This document shows, piece after piece, positions 21,349 through 30,384 of a stretch of DNA of 44,501 nt. Where the stretch lies: the NCBI GenBank assembly GCA_025464445.1, contig JAODLY010000008.1, positions 1-44,501 on the forward strand, read 5' to 3'. The translations under genes and the position numbers were made by a program. Source of the stretch: Rhodoglobus sp. Its GTDB lineage: Bacteria; Actinomycetota; Actinomycetes; Actinomycetales; Microbacteriaceae. Each line of letters begins with the position of its first letter. Position 1 is the first letter of the stretch. The notes beneath the pieces were generated by a model that made no database searches, was not told the origin of the DNA, and saw only the letters and a program-made list of their open reading frames with translations.

Positions 21349-22459
21349 CAGTCACCACCTCGACATCATCGAGCACACCTTCCAGCACCTCGGTCATCGC
21401 GACCGGGCGGTGCAGCGTCGCCGAGAGGTAGATAGCCCGCACGACGGCGAGCGAGAGCAGCGCGTCATCCACAGTCACTGCCGGCGGGATGCCCGAACGG
21501 ATCGCCGTGACCACGTCGTCGTACTGGCGCAGGTGACCCGTCACGAAGGCGTCGGCGGGCGGCGCTGCGCCCTTGAGCTCGGATGCCGGCACGAGGTCGG
21601 CGGCCTGGTTGCCCGCGGCGCCGCCGGCCACGTGGAAGTACTCGAGCCTGTCGTCGTCGATGCTCGCCGATCCCGTCGAGCCGAACACCTGGATGCGGGC
21701 GGACAGCCCGGGATACGCGGCGGTCGTGGCGTGCAGGGTGGCGAGCGCACCGGAGTCGAAGCGGATGATGGCGACAGCGACATCCTCGATCTCCACCCGC
21801 TCATGAGCGAGCAGCGCGGTGTGCGCCGAAACCTCGACGGGCGTGCCGAGGAACCAGACGAGCAGGTCGACGGTGTGCACGCCCTGGTTCATCACGGCAC
21901 CGCCGCCGTCGAGCGCCCAGGTGCCCCGCCAGGTGCCCGAGTCGTAATAGGCCTGGTCGCGCCACCAGGCTACGGATGCCACGGCACTCGTCACCCGCCC
22001 GAATCTCCCGTCGCGCGCGGCCGCCGCGACCACCACGGACGCCGGATCGAAGCGGTGCTGGCTGATCACGGAGACGACGATGCCGCGCGACGCGGCATCC
22101 CGCGCGAGTTGGGCGATGCGCCGTGCCCGCGGCAGCGACACGTCGAGAGGCTTCTCGATCACGACGTTTGCGCCGGCCGCGACGGCCTCCTCCGCGAGGT
22201 GCACATGCAGCCCGCTCGGCGTGCAGATCACCACGAGATCGATGCCGCCCGAGGTGAGCGCGGCCTCGAGGCTCGCGTGCTCCCGTGGGCGGTCGAGCCC
22301 CAGCTCGCCACCGACGAGGTCGGCGAGTGCCGTCGCCGCGCTGGGAACCGCGTCGACGAGCGCCACGATGGCAAGGCCGGGGTGACGCGCGATCGCCCTC
22401 GCGTGGTTGACCCCGATGATGCCGCAGCCGACGATGGCCACCCCGAGCGGCGCGCTCAT
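21341..22459 (-). CDS. Gfo/Idh/MocA-family NAD(P)-dependent sugar dehydrogenase
   Basis: 372 residues from the ATG at 22459, which overlaps the stop of the isomerase gene as ATGA. The Rossmann fold opens VAIVGCGIIGVNHARAI, and EKPLDVS is the family motif with the catalytic lysine; GGGAVMNQGVHTVDLL is the C-terminal substrate-side block. Members oxidise inositols, glucose or related sugars. Position between a sugar-phosphate isomerase and gluconokinase suggests a sugar or sugar-acid catabolic operon; the exact substrate is unknown. Confidence 0.9.
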   Translation of the reverse strand: MSAPLGVAIVGCGIIGVNHARAIARHPGLAIVALVDAVPSAATALADLVGGELGLDRPREHASLEAALTSGGIDLVVICTPSGLHVHLAEEAVAAGANVVIEKPLDVSLPRARRIAQLARDAASRGIVVSVISQHRFDPASVVVAAAARDGRFGRVTSAVASVAWWRDQAYYDSGTWRGTWALDGGGAVMNQGVHTVDLLVWFLGTPVEVSAHTALLAHERVEIEDVAVAIIRFDSGALATLHATTAAYPGLSARIQVFGSTGSASIDDDRLEYFHVAGGAAGNQAADLVPASELKGAAPPADAFVTGHLRQYDDVVTAIRSGIPPAVTVDDALLSLAVVRAIYLSATLHRPVAMTEVLEGVLDDVEVVTGG

Positions 22460-23307
22460 GCGAGCCTCACGCCCAACCCATCGGTGAGCCCCGCGAATGC
22501 CCGAGCGGCGCGCCCGAACAGGGCGGGACCGGAGAATCCGCCAGTCGCGTCGAAGTCGATGAGGTGGGGCTCGAGCGAGGCGAAGCCGGCGTAGCCGTCG
22601 TCCCGCAACGCGGCGAGGGTCTCGGGCAGCTGGCCGTCCCCCTCGCCCGACGGCACGACTGCGCCCGTCGCGGCCACGGCATCCTTGACCTGCAGGTACT
22701 CCAGGTGCGGCCGCAGCAGGGCGTAACCCTCGGTGAACGGGCGCACGCCGACCTGCACGAAGTTCGCGCTGTCCCACGCGACCTTGAGGCTCGGGGAGCC
22801 GACCGACTCGACCAGGTCGAGCACCCGCGAGGGCACATCGCCGTAGATGTCTTTCTCGTTCTCGTGCAGCAGGGTCACCCCTTCGCGTTCGGCGAGAGTC
22901 GCGAGCGCGCGCATCCGCACCAGCACATCGTCACGGATGCTCTCGACCGCGACGCCGTCCGCCCGGTAGAACGAGAAGATGCGGATGTAGCGGCTGTCGA
23001 GCCTGTGCGCCGCGGCGATGGCCCGCTCGAGCCGCCGCAGTTCGTGGTCGACGGGCAGCGCGACATCCACCTTGCCGATCGGGGACGCGACTGCGGAGAC
23101 AGCCATCCCGCGCTCCGCCAGGATGCCGGCGAGCCGGCCGAGCTGGTCGCCGTCGAGATCGATGACGTTCGTACCCCAGGCGCTGCGCACCTCGATGTGG
23201 TTCGCGCCGAGCCCCTGAAGAACCGCGACCTGCACGATGGGGTCTGCGTCGATCTCATCCCCAAAACCGGACAGCACCCAGGTCGGCCTCGCCGGCGCAA
23301 CAGTCAT
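22456..23307 (-). CDS. Sugar phosphate isomerase/epimerase (xylose-isomerase-like TIM barrel)
   Basis: 283 residues from the ATG at 23307; a 19-codon extension upstream reads as noncoding. The AP-endonuclease-2 TIM-barrel family is shown by LGANHIEVRSAWG, LLHENEKDIYGD (metal Glu), VAWDSANFVQVG and YLQVKDAV (metal His/Lys block). Such enzymes isomerise keto-sugars or inosose-like compounds. It is the first gene of the isomerase-dehydrogenase-gntK operon and divergent from gnd across 124 bases that presumably hold both promoters. Confidence 0.88.
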   Translation of the reverse strand: MTVAPARPTWVLSGFGDEIDADPIVQVAVLQGLGANHIEVRSAWGTNVIDLDGDQLGRLAGILAERGMAVSAVASPIGKVDVALPVDHELRRLERAIAAAHRLDSRYIRIFSFYRADGVAVESIRDDVLVRMRALATLAEREGVTLLHENEKDIYGDVPSRVLDLVESVGSPSLKVAWDSANFVQVGVRPFTEGYALLRPHLEYLQVKDAVAATGAVVPSGEGDGQLPETLAALRDDGYAGFASLEPHLIDFDATGGFSGPALFGRAARAFAGLTDGLGVRLA

Positions 23308-23431
23308 GCGATCACCGTATCGCCCCCTCGACCCCCCTTGGTCACCCGGCGGCCGGTCCCCCACGATTTGCTAGCGTTGGGTGAGCAGGCGCGCGAAGTG
23401 TCTCCAAGACCGACCATCCCCAGGAGAGATC

Positions 23432-24895
23432 ATGGCGTCAGAGCAGCAATCCAAAGCAAACATCGGGGTCGTAGGGCTCGCCGTGATGGGCTCCAACCTG
23501 GCGCGCAACCTGGCGAGCCGCGCGGGCAACACGGTCGCCGTCTACAACCGCACCTGGGCCCGCACCGAGACACTCATCGACGAGCACCCGGAGGCGGGTT
23601 TCGTCGCATCGAAGGAGATCGCCGAGTTCGCGGCATCCCTCTCCAAGCCCCGCACCGCGCTGATCATGGTGCAGGCCGGCAAGGGCACGGATGCCGTCAT
23701 CGACGAGCTTGTCGCCGTGTTCGAGCCGGGCGACATCATCATCGACGGTGGCAACGCGCTGTTCACCGACACGATCCGCCGCGAGAAGGCCGTGCGCGAG
23801 CACGGCATCAACTTCGTCGGCGCCGGCATCTCCGGCGGCGAAGAAGGCGCCCTGCTGGGGCCGAGCATCATGCCGGGCGGGTCGGATGAAGCGTGGGCCA
23901 CCATCGGCCCGATCCTCAGGTCCATCGCCGCCATCGCCGAAGGCGAGCCCTGTGTCACCCACGTCGGACACGACGGCGCAGGCCACTTCGTCAAGATGAT
24001 CCACAACGGCATCGAGTACGCCGACATGCAGCTCATCGCGGAGGCCTACGACCTCATCCGCCGCGGCACCGGCAAGACGCCCGCCGAGATCGCCGACATC
24101 TTCACCGAGTGGAACAAGGGCGAGCTCGAGAGCTACCTCATCGAGATCACCGCAGAAGTGCTCAAGCAGGTGGATGCCGCGACCGGCACGCCACTCGTCG
24201 ACGTCATCCTCGACCAGGCCGGGTCGAAGGGCACCGGCGTGTGGACGGTGCAGACCGCGCTCGACCTGGGCATCCCGGTGTCGGGGATCGCCGAGGCGGT
24301 GTTCGCGCGGGCGCTCTCGTCGAAGCCGGCCCAACGTGCCGCCGCGGCATCCCTGCCGGGTCCGTCTGAGGACTCATTCCGCCCTGCCGACCCTGACGCG
24401 TTCATCGAGGGCGTTCGCCTCGCGCTCTACGCTTCGAAGGTCATCGCCTACAGCCAGGGGTTCGATGCGATCGTCGCGGGCGCGGAGCAGTACGGCTGGG
24501 ACATCAAGAAGGGCGACATCGCCAAGATCTGGCGCGGGGGCTGCATCATCCGCGCGCGTTTCCTCAACCGCATCACCGAGGCCTACGCCGAGAACCCGGG
24601 CCTCGTGTCGCTCGTCACCGCCCCGTTCTTCGTCGACGTCGTCGCGAAGGCCCAGGACGCGTGGCGCAACGTTGTGTCCGATGCCGCGCACGCCGGCATC
24701 CCGACGCCAGCGTTCTCCTCGTCCCTCGCCTACTACGACGGCCTGCGCGCACCGCGCCTGCCCGCGGCCCTCGTGCAGGGCCAGCGCGACTTCTTCGGGG
24801 CCCACACCTACAAGCGGGTCGACAAGGAGGGCACCTTCCACACGCTGTGGTCGGGCGACCGTACGGAGATCGAGTCTGAGGGCAGCTCGCACTAG
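23432..24895 (+). CDS. gnd: 6-phosphogluconate dehydrogenase, decarboxylating
   Basis: 487 residues from the ATG at 23432 with CAGGAGAG upstream; a longer in-frame start at 23381 lacks support. Gnd oxidises 6-phosphogluconate to ribulose 5-phosphate. Signatures: GLAVMGSNLARNLA (NADP fold), GISGGEEGALLGPSIMPGG, and MIHNGIEYADMQLIAEAYDL, which contains the 6PGD signature with the catalytic Lys just before (HFVKMIHNG). The gene forms a pathway with divergent gntK. Confidence 0.97.
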   Translation: MASEQQSKANIGVVGLAVMGSNLARNLASRAGNTVAVYNRTWARTETLIDEHPEAGFVASKEIAEFAASLSKPRTALIMVQAGKGTDAVIDELVAVFEPGDIIIDGGNALFTDTIRREKAVREHGINFVGAGISGGEEGALLGPSIMPGGSDEAWATIGPILRSIAAIAEGEPCVTHVGHDGAGHFVKMIHNGIEYADMQLIAEAYDLIRRGTGKTPAEIADIFTEWNKGELESYLIEITAEVLKQVDAATGTPLVDVILDQAGSKGTGVWTVQTALDLGIPVSGIAEAVFARALSSKPAQRAAAASLPGPSEDSFRPADPDAFIEGVRLALYASKVIAYSQGFDAIVAGAEQYGWDIKKGDIAKIWRGGCIIRARFLNRITEAYAENPGLVSLVTAPFFVDVVAKAQDAWRNVVSDAAHAGIPTPAFSSSLAYYDGLRAPRLPAALVQGQRDFFGAHTYKRVDKEGTFHTLWSGDRTEIESEGSSH

Positions 24896-24918
24896 CCCCC
24901 TCTCGCCAGAGGGCGGCG

Positions 24919-24944
24919 CCCCGCGCCGGGCAACCGGGACGGGG
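24919..24944. terminator. GC-rich hairpin after gnd
   Basis: CCCCG-CG-CCGG-GCAA-CCGG-GA-CGGGG forms an interrupted stem with a four-base loop between the convergent gnd and SnoaL-like genes. It has no T-run, as is usual for actinobacterial hairpin terminators. A smaller CCCTCT-CGCC-AGAGGG hairpin precedes it. Confidence 0.55.
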
Positions 24945-24963
24945 CACCAACGTTAGCCGACGG

Positions 24964-25398
24964 TCACCGGCCGGGCCCGGGCGCGACCGAGGGGCTGCTG
25001 CTATACGCCGCGAGCAGCCACTTGCCGTCCCGCTTGGCGAGCACCCAGCTCGCGTATGCGGTGCGCTCCGGCGGGGCCGCGCTCTCCCCCGGAATCAGAA
25101 TCCCGGTCTCGCTGACGACCACGGCCACGTCGTCGTTCAGAAACCGGATGTCCAGCACTTTGCCGGACGTGCGCGTGCCCTTCAGAGGCCCGTTGAACGA
25201 GTACGCCATGGCGCCGCGGATAGCCTCGCGCGACTCCAGGTAGGAGCCGGGCAGGATCGCGCTGGCGTTCTCGAGATACTCGGCGACGAACGCGTCTGGG
25301 TCGGCCCTGTCCCAGGCGTCATTGACGCCCCTGAGGACGGCGAGGACAGCGGCCTCTTCTTCTTGGGCTTCGGTGGTAGTCACGATTTCTTTGCTCAT
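24964..25398 (-). CDS. SnoaL-like/NTF2-fold protein (SgcJ/EcaC type)
   Basis: 144 residues. The pattern VLAVLRGVNDAWDRADPDAF followed by SREAIRG and a C-terminal WVLAKRDGKWLLAAYSSSP is that of SgcJ/EcaC-type NTF2-like proteins (DUF4440-like). The fold is used by small enzymes and binding proteins; no specific reaction can be assigned. It lies 54 bases after the oxidoreductase stop on the same strand and may share its TetR control. The segment 24.96-27.18 kb lacks the GGATGCC motif common in the rest of the window. Confidence 0.75.
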   Translation of the reverse strand: MSKEIVTTTEAQEEEAAVLAVLRGVNDAWDRADPDAFVAEYLENASAILPGSYLESREAIRGAMAYSFNGPLKGTRTSGKVLDIRFLNDDVAVVVSETGILIPGESAAPPERTAYASWVLAKRDGKWLLAAYSSSPSVAPGPGR

Positions 25399-25452
25399 TT
25401 CGTTTCGTGGGATGGATCGTCGCGTGCTTGGGATCGTCCTTGTCGGGCTTGC

Positions 25453-26451
25453 TCAGGGCAGCAGTGCCAAGCGGCCTACTGTGGCCCTCCCTTCCAGCTC
25501 CGCGAGTGCCTTCGGCCCCTCGGCGAGCTCATAGGTGGTGGGCTGGACGGGGCCGAGCACCCCGGTCGCGACGAGCTCGATCAACTGGCCCATGACCTCG
25601 CCGAAGAGCCGCGGTGCGGCCTGCGCCAGCATGCCAATGTTCAGGCCGATGATGTGGACCTGGTGCTTGTAGACCAGGTCCCAGTTCGTGATCGCTGCTT
25701 CGCCGCCTGGCAGGCCATAGACGACGACCCGACCGGTGACCCGCTTGGTCGCGGCCAGGCTGGCCTCAAGGGTGGCGCCGCCGACCCCTTCCAGCACCAG
25801 GTCGACGCCCGCTCCACCGGTCAAGCGCAGCACGTCCGCAGCGATATCGGTGCCGCGGGAGTCGATGACGTGGTCGGCGCCCAAGGCGCGCACAACGTCA
25901 TGCTTGCCGGGCGAGGCCGTGGCGATGACAATCGCGCCGTAGTGCTTGGCCATCTTCACCGCGGCCTGGCCGGTCGCACCGGCAGCGGCGTGGATCAACA
26001 CCGTCTGCCCCACGGTGACACCCCCGAGTGGCTTGAGCGCCGCCAGCGCGGTCGGCCAGCTCACGATCAGGCCCAGTGCCTGCTCATCGGTCCAGCCGGC
26101 CGGCACCGGCAGCGCGGCGATCGCGGGCACCACCACGTACTCGGCGAAGCCGCCGCCCGTGATGCTGAGGCCAACGACGTGAATGCCGGGCTGCAGGGTG
26201 GTCACGCCGTCGCCCACGGAGACGACTTCTCCCGCGCTCTCGATGCCCGCCAGGTACGGCGGCGTCGGGCCGCCTGCGAAGGTGCCCCGGGCTTGCGAGA
26301 TGTCGACGAAGTTGACGCCTGCGGCGGCGACGCGGATCAGTACCTCGCCCGGGCCAGGGACCGGTACGAGCGCGTCGGTGATCAGGTGCAGGTCTCGCGG
26401 TCCGTTCAGCGAAGTCTGCTGCAGGGCGCGCATGGTTGCGGGAATGTTCAT
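25453..26451 (-). CDS. Zinc-free quinone oxidoreductase-like alcohol dehydrogenase (MDR family)
   Basis: 332 residues from the ATG at 26451, with AAAAGGAAG upstream. It is a medium-chain reductase of the quinone-oxidoreductase branch: catalytic GroES-like part with VPGPGEVLIRVAAAGVNFVD, then a cofactor fold with VLIHAAAGATGQAAVKMAKH. The AAAGATG loop is typical of NADPH-using members, and no zinc-binding cysteines are visible. It probably reduces quinones or enones. The gene is divergent from tetR; a palindromic operator starts 10 bases upstream of its ATG, so repression by the neighbour is likely. Confidence 0.9.
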   Translation of the reverse strand: MNIPATMRALQQTSLNGPRDLHLITDALVPVPGPGEVLIRVAAAGVNFVDISQARGTFAGGPTPPYLAGIESAGEVVSVGDGVTTLQPGIHVVGLSITGGGFAEYVVVPAIAALPVPAGWTDEQALGLIVSWPTALAALKPLGGVTVGQTVLIHAAAGATGQAAVKMAKHYGAIVIATASPGKHDVVRALGADHVIDSRGTDIAADVLRLTGGAGVDLVLEGVGGATLEASLAATKRVTGRVVVYGLPGGEAAITNWDLVYKHQVHIIGLNIGMLAQAAPRLFGEVMGQLIELVATGVLGPVQPTTYELAEGPKALAELEGRATVGRLALLP

Positions 26452-26460
26452 CGGCTTCCT

Positions 26461-26540
26461 TTTGTTTGTCGAACGACAAACAAATCGTGCCATGGCTATT
26501 CGATGCAAGTCAAGGTAATCTTGAACGAACGACAAACAAG
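26461..26540. promoter_or_regulatory. TetR operator region between oxidoreductase and tetR
   Basis: TTTGTTTGTCG (26461-26471) and CGACAAACAAA (26474-26484) form a perfect 11-bp inverted repeat with a two-base centre. The half-site CGACAAACAA recurs at 26530-26539, just before the GGGAGAGG ribosome site of tetR. The layout predicts that the TetR protein represses both genes. Confidence 0.8.
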
Positions 26541-26550
26541 TGGGAGAGGC

Positions 26551-27183
26551 ATGACGGTGGCTACTCGGGGGAGGCCGCGTACATTCGATCCCGACGTCGC
26601 CCTGCAGCAGGCGATGGACGTGTTCTGGGAACGCGGCTATGACGGAACCTCGCTCAACGACCTGGCCGACGCCATGGGAATCGCCTCGGCCAGCATCTAT
26701 GCCTGCTTCGGCAGCAAGGAAGATCTGTTCCGCAAGGTCATGGTGCTCTACGGCACGACGTCGGGCGAGCCGCCCCGGAGAGCGCTGCGCGAACAGCCCA
26801 CAGCACACGCTGCCGTCCACGCCATGCTGCGCGCCACCGCCGACGAGATCACCCGCCCAGGGACACCGCCCGGCTGCATGCTCGTGCTGGCCGGGCTCAC
26901 CGGCGCCGTGGAAAACGAAGCGGTACGGGAACTCCTGGCCGATCGCCGCCGCAACCAGTTCACCACAATCAAAGAACGACTCACCCGCGGAGTCACCGAC
27001 GAGGATCTCGGCACGCCACTTGCCGGCCTCGACGCCATCGCCCGTTACTACACGACGGTGGTGCACGGCCTATCCGTACAGGCCCGCGACGGCGCCACCC
27101 GCGTCGAGCTGGAAACCGTCATCACCTGCGCGATGGCTGCTTGGGACACCCTCACGTCTGCGCCGGCAACCGACGCGCGCTGA
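26551..27183 (+). CDS. TetR/AcrR-family transcriptional repressor
   Basis: 210 residues. The N-terminal helix-turn-helix is clear: RGRPRTFDPDVALQQAMDVF, then YDGTSLNDLADAMGIASASIYACFGSKEDLF. The C-terminal domain has the GCMLVLAGLTGA-like block seen in regulators of the AcrR branch that control MDR-type reductases. It probably senses an electrophile or quinone-like compound and represses itself and the divergent oxidoreductase through the palindrome at 26461-26484. Confidence 0.92.
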   Translation: MTVATRGRPRTFDPDVALQQAMDVFWERGYDGTSLNDLADAMGIASASIYACFGSKEDLFRKVMVLYGTTSGEPPRRALREQPTAHAAVHAMLRATADEITRPGTPPGCMLVLAGLTGAVENEAVRELLADRRRNQFTTIKERLTRGVTDEDLGTPLAGLDAIARYYTTVVHGLSVQARDGATRVELETVITCAMAAWDTLTSAPATDAR

Positions 27184-27201
27184 GCGATGGCTCCGTGTTC
27201 C

Positions 27202-27231
27202 TCAGTTCGCGCGAACGTTGGCGCGAACTGA
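27202..27231. terminator. Long hairpin after tetR
   Basis: TCAGTTCGCGC (27202-27212) and GCGCGAACTGA (27221-27231) form a perfect 11-pair stem with an eight-base loop, 19 bases after the tetR stop. No T-run follows. A terminator is most likely; an operator for the next gene is possible. Confidence 0.55.
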
Positions 27232-27285
27232 CATAGAAATCGGGGAAATCGGGCTCCCAGCCGCGGGTGAGAGAATGGCCCGGCC

Positions 27286-27666
27286 ATGCCTGAGAGCTAC
27301 GACGAGTACGACGACGAGCCTGAGCTCGCCGGCTACCAGCCGCACGAGAAGCCGCTGCGCAGCCCGCACCTCGTCACCGTCATGCGCGTCGTCGTGGTCA
27401 TCGGCCTCGTCGGGCTCATCCTGCCGGGGTTACTGCTGACAGTGAATACCGCCAATCGCACGGCGCTGTCCACATGTGCCGCATACGCGGCGTACTACGC
27501 GCCGGAGGCGGTGACCTTCTCGACCCGCTTCGAGATGTTCAGCCCGGCCGGCATGGGCTGGAACTGCTACGCCGTCGAGTTCGGTGGGCACGAGGTGCTC
27601 GTCGCCGCCCTCGGCCTCATCCCGGGCGGTGCGCGCATCCCGAACGCGCCGACCGAGAACTCTTAG
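27286..27666 (+). CDS. Conserved-looking small membrane protein
   Basis: 126 residues, family not recognised. An acidic N-terminus (ESYDEYDDEPE) precedes one transmembrane segment (about 31-53, VMRVVVVIGLVGLILPGLLL). An extracytoplasmic domain follows with two cysteines (STCAAYAAYY and WNCYAVEF) that could form a disulfide. Its stop overlaps the convergent fadD stop. Good codon bias supports it being real. Confidence 0.7.
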   Translation: MPESYDEYDDEPELAGYQPHEKPLRSPHLVTVMRVVVVIGLVGLILPGLLLTVNTANRTALSTCAAYAAYYAPEAVTFSTRFEMFSPAGMGWNCYAVEFGGHEVLVAALGLIPGGARIPNAPTENS

Positions 27667-29369
27667 CCCGCGGCGAGCAGCGACTCGCGCACCTGGCGGC
27701 GCAGCACCTTGCCGATGAGGGACTTGGGCAGCTCATCCACCGCATAAACGCGCTTGGGCACCTTGTAGGCCGTGAGGTTCGCGCGCGCGAACTCCCGGAT
27801 GCCCGCCTCGTCGAGCGACTTCCCCGGCGCGAGCACCACCGCGGCGACAACATCCTCGCCGCTGTGCTGCGACGGGAGGCCGACGACGGCCACGTCCGCG
27901 ACATCCGGATGCTCGCGCAGGCAGTCCTCAACCTCGCTCGGTGCCACGTTGAAGCCGCCGGTGATGATCAACTCCTTGATCCTGTCGACGATGCGCACGA
28001 AACCCTTCTCGTCGACAGTGACGATGTCGCCGGTACGGAACCACGCGGCACCCTCATCAGACGAGGGAACGAAAACTGCCGCCGTCTCGTCGGGCTTCTT
28101 CCAGTAGCCGGAGAACACCTGCGGGCCGCGCACGATGAGCTCACCCTGCTCGCCCGCCTTGCGGTCGACGGTCGGATTCTCGGGGTCGACGACGCGCACC
28201 TCGGTGTTGGGCAGCGGCAGGCCAACGGTCCCCGCGACGCGGGACGGGCCCACCGGGTTCGCCATGAGCACGGGCGAAGTCTCCGAAAGGCCGTAGCCCT
28301 CAACGAGGTATCCCCCGGTCTGCGCCTCCCACGGCTCGACAACGGACGCAGAGAGCGGCATCGCGCCCGAGATCGCGATCTCGATGCCCTTGAGCGAGAC
28401 GCCCTTCTCCTTCGCCGCGGCCGTGAGGCGCTCGTAGATCGGGGGCACCGCAGGCAGGAACGTCGCGGGCCGCTTGCGAATCACCGGCAGCACGAGATCG
28501 GGGTCGAACTTCGGAAACAGCACGAGCCGCGAGCCCATGCTCATCGCGAAAGTGAGGCACAGCGTGAGGCCGTAAGCGTGGAACATCGGCAGCACGGCGT
28601 AGACCACGGACGTGCCGCGTTTGACAGTCGGCACCCAGGCGCGAGCCTGCGCCGCATTCGTGTTCAGGTTGAGATGGGTGAGCGTCGCGCCCTTCGGCAG
28701 CCCGGTCGTGCCGCTCGTGTACTGGATGAGGGCGACATCCTCAGCGCCCGGGCGGATGATGTCCGGGTCGATCGGTGCGGCCTTCAGCAGGTCCTTCCAT
28801 GAGATCGTTCCACGCACCCCGGTCGTGAGCGCCTGGCGTGACTCCCTGGCCCGCGCGATCGGCAGCCGCAGCAGCGCGCGGGTGCCGAACGGCATCGCCC
28901 GCGTCACATCGATGGAGATGATGGTCTCCACGGCGACATCCGCGGGGAACGCCTGGATCGTCTCGACCACGTTGTTCCAGGCGATAACGACCTTCGCGCC
29001 GTGGTCCTCGAACTGGTGGCGCAACTCACGCGGCGTGTACAGCGGGTTGTGCTCCACCACGATCGCGCCCAGCCGCAGCACGGCGTAGAACGCGACGATG
29101 TGCTGCGGGCAGTTCGGCAGCACGAGGGCGACCGGGTCACCCTTCTGCACGCCCAGCAGACGCAACCCCTCGGCGGCGCGGTCGATCTGCTCACCCATCT
29201 GGGCATACGTGGTAGTCGCCCCGAAGAACTCGAGCGCGACGTTCTTCGGGAACTCCTCGACGGACGCAGACACGAGGTCGTAGAGCGAACCCGTCGGCAG
29301 CTCGATCTCCTCAGGCACGCCCTCCGCGTACGACTTCAGCCAGGGACGCGGGGTGGTGATGCCAGCCAC
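27663..29369 (-). CDS. fadD: Long-chain fatty-acid-CoA ligase
   Basis: 568 residues, standard for AMP-forming acyl-CoA ligases. The ATP/AMP motif is YTSGTTGLPKGA, followed by GYGLSETSP and WFRTGDIVTVDEKGFVRIVDR (adenylate-binding), and the C-terminal catalytic lysine lies in PKSLIGKVLRRQ. It activates fatty acids to acyl-CoA. The GTG start overlaps the prs stop by one base, so it is probably co-transcribed with glmU and prs. Confidence 0.92.
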   Translation of the reverse strand: MAGITTPRPWLKSYAEGVPEEIELPTGSLYDLVSASVEEFPKNVALEFFGATTTYAQMGEQIDRAAEGLRLLGVQKGDPVALVLPNCPQHIVAFYAVLRLGAIVVEHNPLYTPRELRHQFEDHGAKVVIAWNNVVETIQAFPADVAVETIISIDVTRAMPFGTRALLRLPIARARESRQALTTGVRGTISWKDLLKAAPIDPDIIRPGAEDVALIQYTSGTTGLPKGATLTHLNLNTNAAQARAWVPTVKRGTSVVYAVLPMFHAYGLTLCLTFAMSMGSRLVLFPKFDPDLVLPVIRKRPATFLPAVPPIYERLTAAAKEKGVSLKGIEIAISGAMPLSASVVEPWEAQTGGYLVEGYGLSETSPVLMANPVGPSRVAGTVGLPLPNTEVRVVDPENPTVDRKAGEQGELIVRGPQVFSGYWKKPDETAAVFVPSSDEGAAWFRTGDIVTVDEKGFVRIVDRIKELIITGGFNVAPSEVEDCLREHPDVADVAVVGLPSQHSGEDVVAAVVLAPGKSLDEAGIREFARANLTAYKVPKRVYAVDELPKSLIGKVLRRQVRESLLAAG

Positions 29370-30346
29370 TAAGCCGCGCCGTCGAACATCGACGTGACCG
29401 ACCCGTCATCGAACACCTCATGGATCGCGCGGGCGATCAGCGGGGCGATCGGCAGGATCGTGAGCGTCGGGAAACGCTTCGACTCCGGGATCGGCAACGT
29501 GTCCGTCACAACCACGGAATCGATGACGTCAGTCTGCAACAACGTGGATGCCGGCTCCGAGAAAATCGCGTGCGTCGCCGCGACAACCACCTTCGTCGCC
29601 CCCGCCTGCTTGAGCGCCTCAGCAGCCTTCACGATAGTGCCGCCGGTGTCGATCATGTCGTCGACGATCAAACACACGCGACCGTCGACCTCGCCCACGA
29701 TCTCATGCACGGTCACCTTGTTCGGCACGAGCGGGTCGCGCCGCTTGTGGATGATCGCAAGGGGAGCGCCCAGCTTGTCGCTCCAGATGTCGGCCACGCG
29801 AACGCGGCCCATGTCCGGGGAAACCACAGTCAACGTCGCCGGGTCGAGAATCTTCTGGAAATGCGCCAACAGCACGGGCATCGCGAACAGGTGATCCACG
29901 GGCCCGTCGAAGAAACCCTGGATCTGCGCGGCGTGCAGGTCGACGCTCATGATGCGGTCGGCGCCGGCGGCCTTGTACAGGTCGGCGACGAGGCGGGCAC
30001 TTATCGGCTCCCGCCCGCGTCCCTTCTTGTCCTGCCGGGCGTAAGGGTAGAACGGCGAGACGACGGTGATGCGCTTCGCAGATGCCCGCTTCAGCGCATC
30101 CACCATGATCAGCTGCTCCATGAGCCACTCGTTGATCGGGTTGGTGTGCGACTGGATGACGAACGCGTCGCAGCCGCGCACGCTCTCGTCGTAGCGGGCG
30201 TAGATCTCGCCGTTCGCGAACGTGCGGGCGTCGGTGTGCACGAGGTCGGCGCCGAGCTCCTCCGCGATATCGATCGCCAGCTGGGGATGGGCTCGACCGG
30301 TGACGATCACGAGCCTTTTCTGTCCGGTGATCTTGATCTCGGACAA
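29369..30346 (-). CDS. prs: Ribose-phosphate pyrophosphokinase
   Basis: 325 residues from a TTG. Prs makes PRPP from ribose 5-phosphate and ATP for nucleotide, His and Trp synthesis. Signatures: FANGEIYARYDESVRG, PFYPYARQDKKGRGREPISA (ATP loop), SVDLHAAQIQGFF, and the PRPP loop LIVDDMIDTGGTI. It follows glmU by 38 bases, the usual actinobacterial glmU-prs order. Confidence 0.97.
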   Translation of the reverse strand: MSEIKITGQKRLVIVTGRAHPQLAIDIAEELGADLVHTDARTFANGEIYARYDESVRGCDAFVIQSHTNPINEWLMEQLIMVDALKRASAKRITVVSPFYPYARQDKKGRGREPISARLVADLYKAAGADRIMSVDLHAAQIQGFFDGPVDHLFAMPVLLAHFQKILDPATLTVVSPDMGRVRVADIWSDKLGAPLAIIHKRRDPLVPNKVTVHEIVGEVDGRVCLIVDDMIDTGGTIVKAAEALKQAGATKVVVAATHAIFSEPASTLLQTDVIDSVVVTDTLPIPESKRFPTLTILPIAPLIARAIHEVFDDGSVTSMFDGAA

Positions 30347-30384
30347 CGGTCCCCGCTCTCTGCCGGCTGGCCGGCACCGTGCTT

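Noticed and set aside
22564-23889. A 441-codon plus-strand frame running into gnd
   Set aside because: Overlaps the isomerase gene in antisense and gnd out of frame; composition is that of a shadow.
25363-26550. Long N-terminal extension of the TetR frame
   Set aside because: It passes through the antisense of the oxidoreductase and through the operator; the ATG at 26551 has a good ribosome site.
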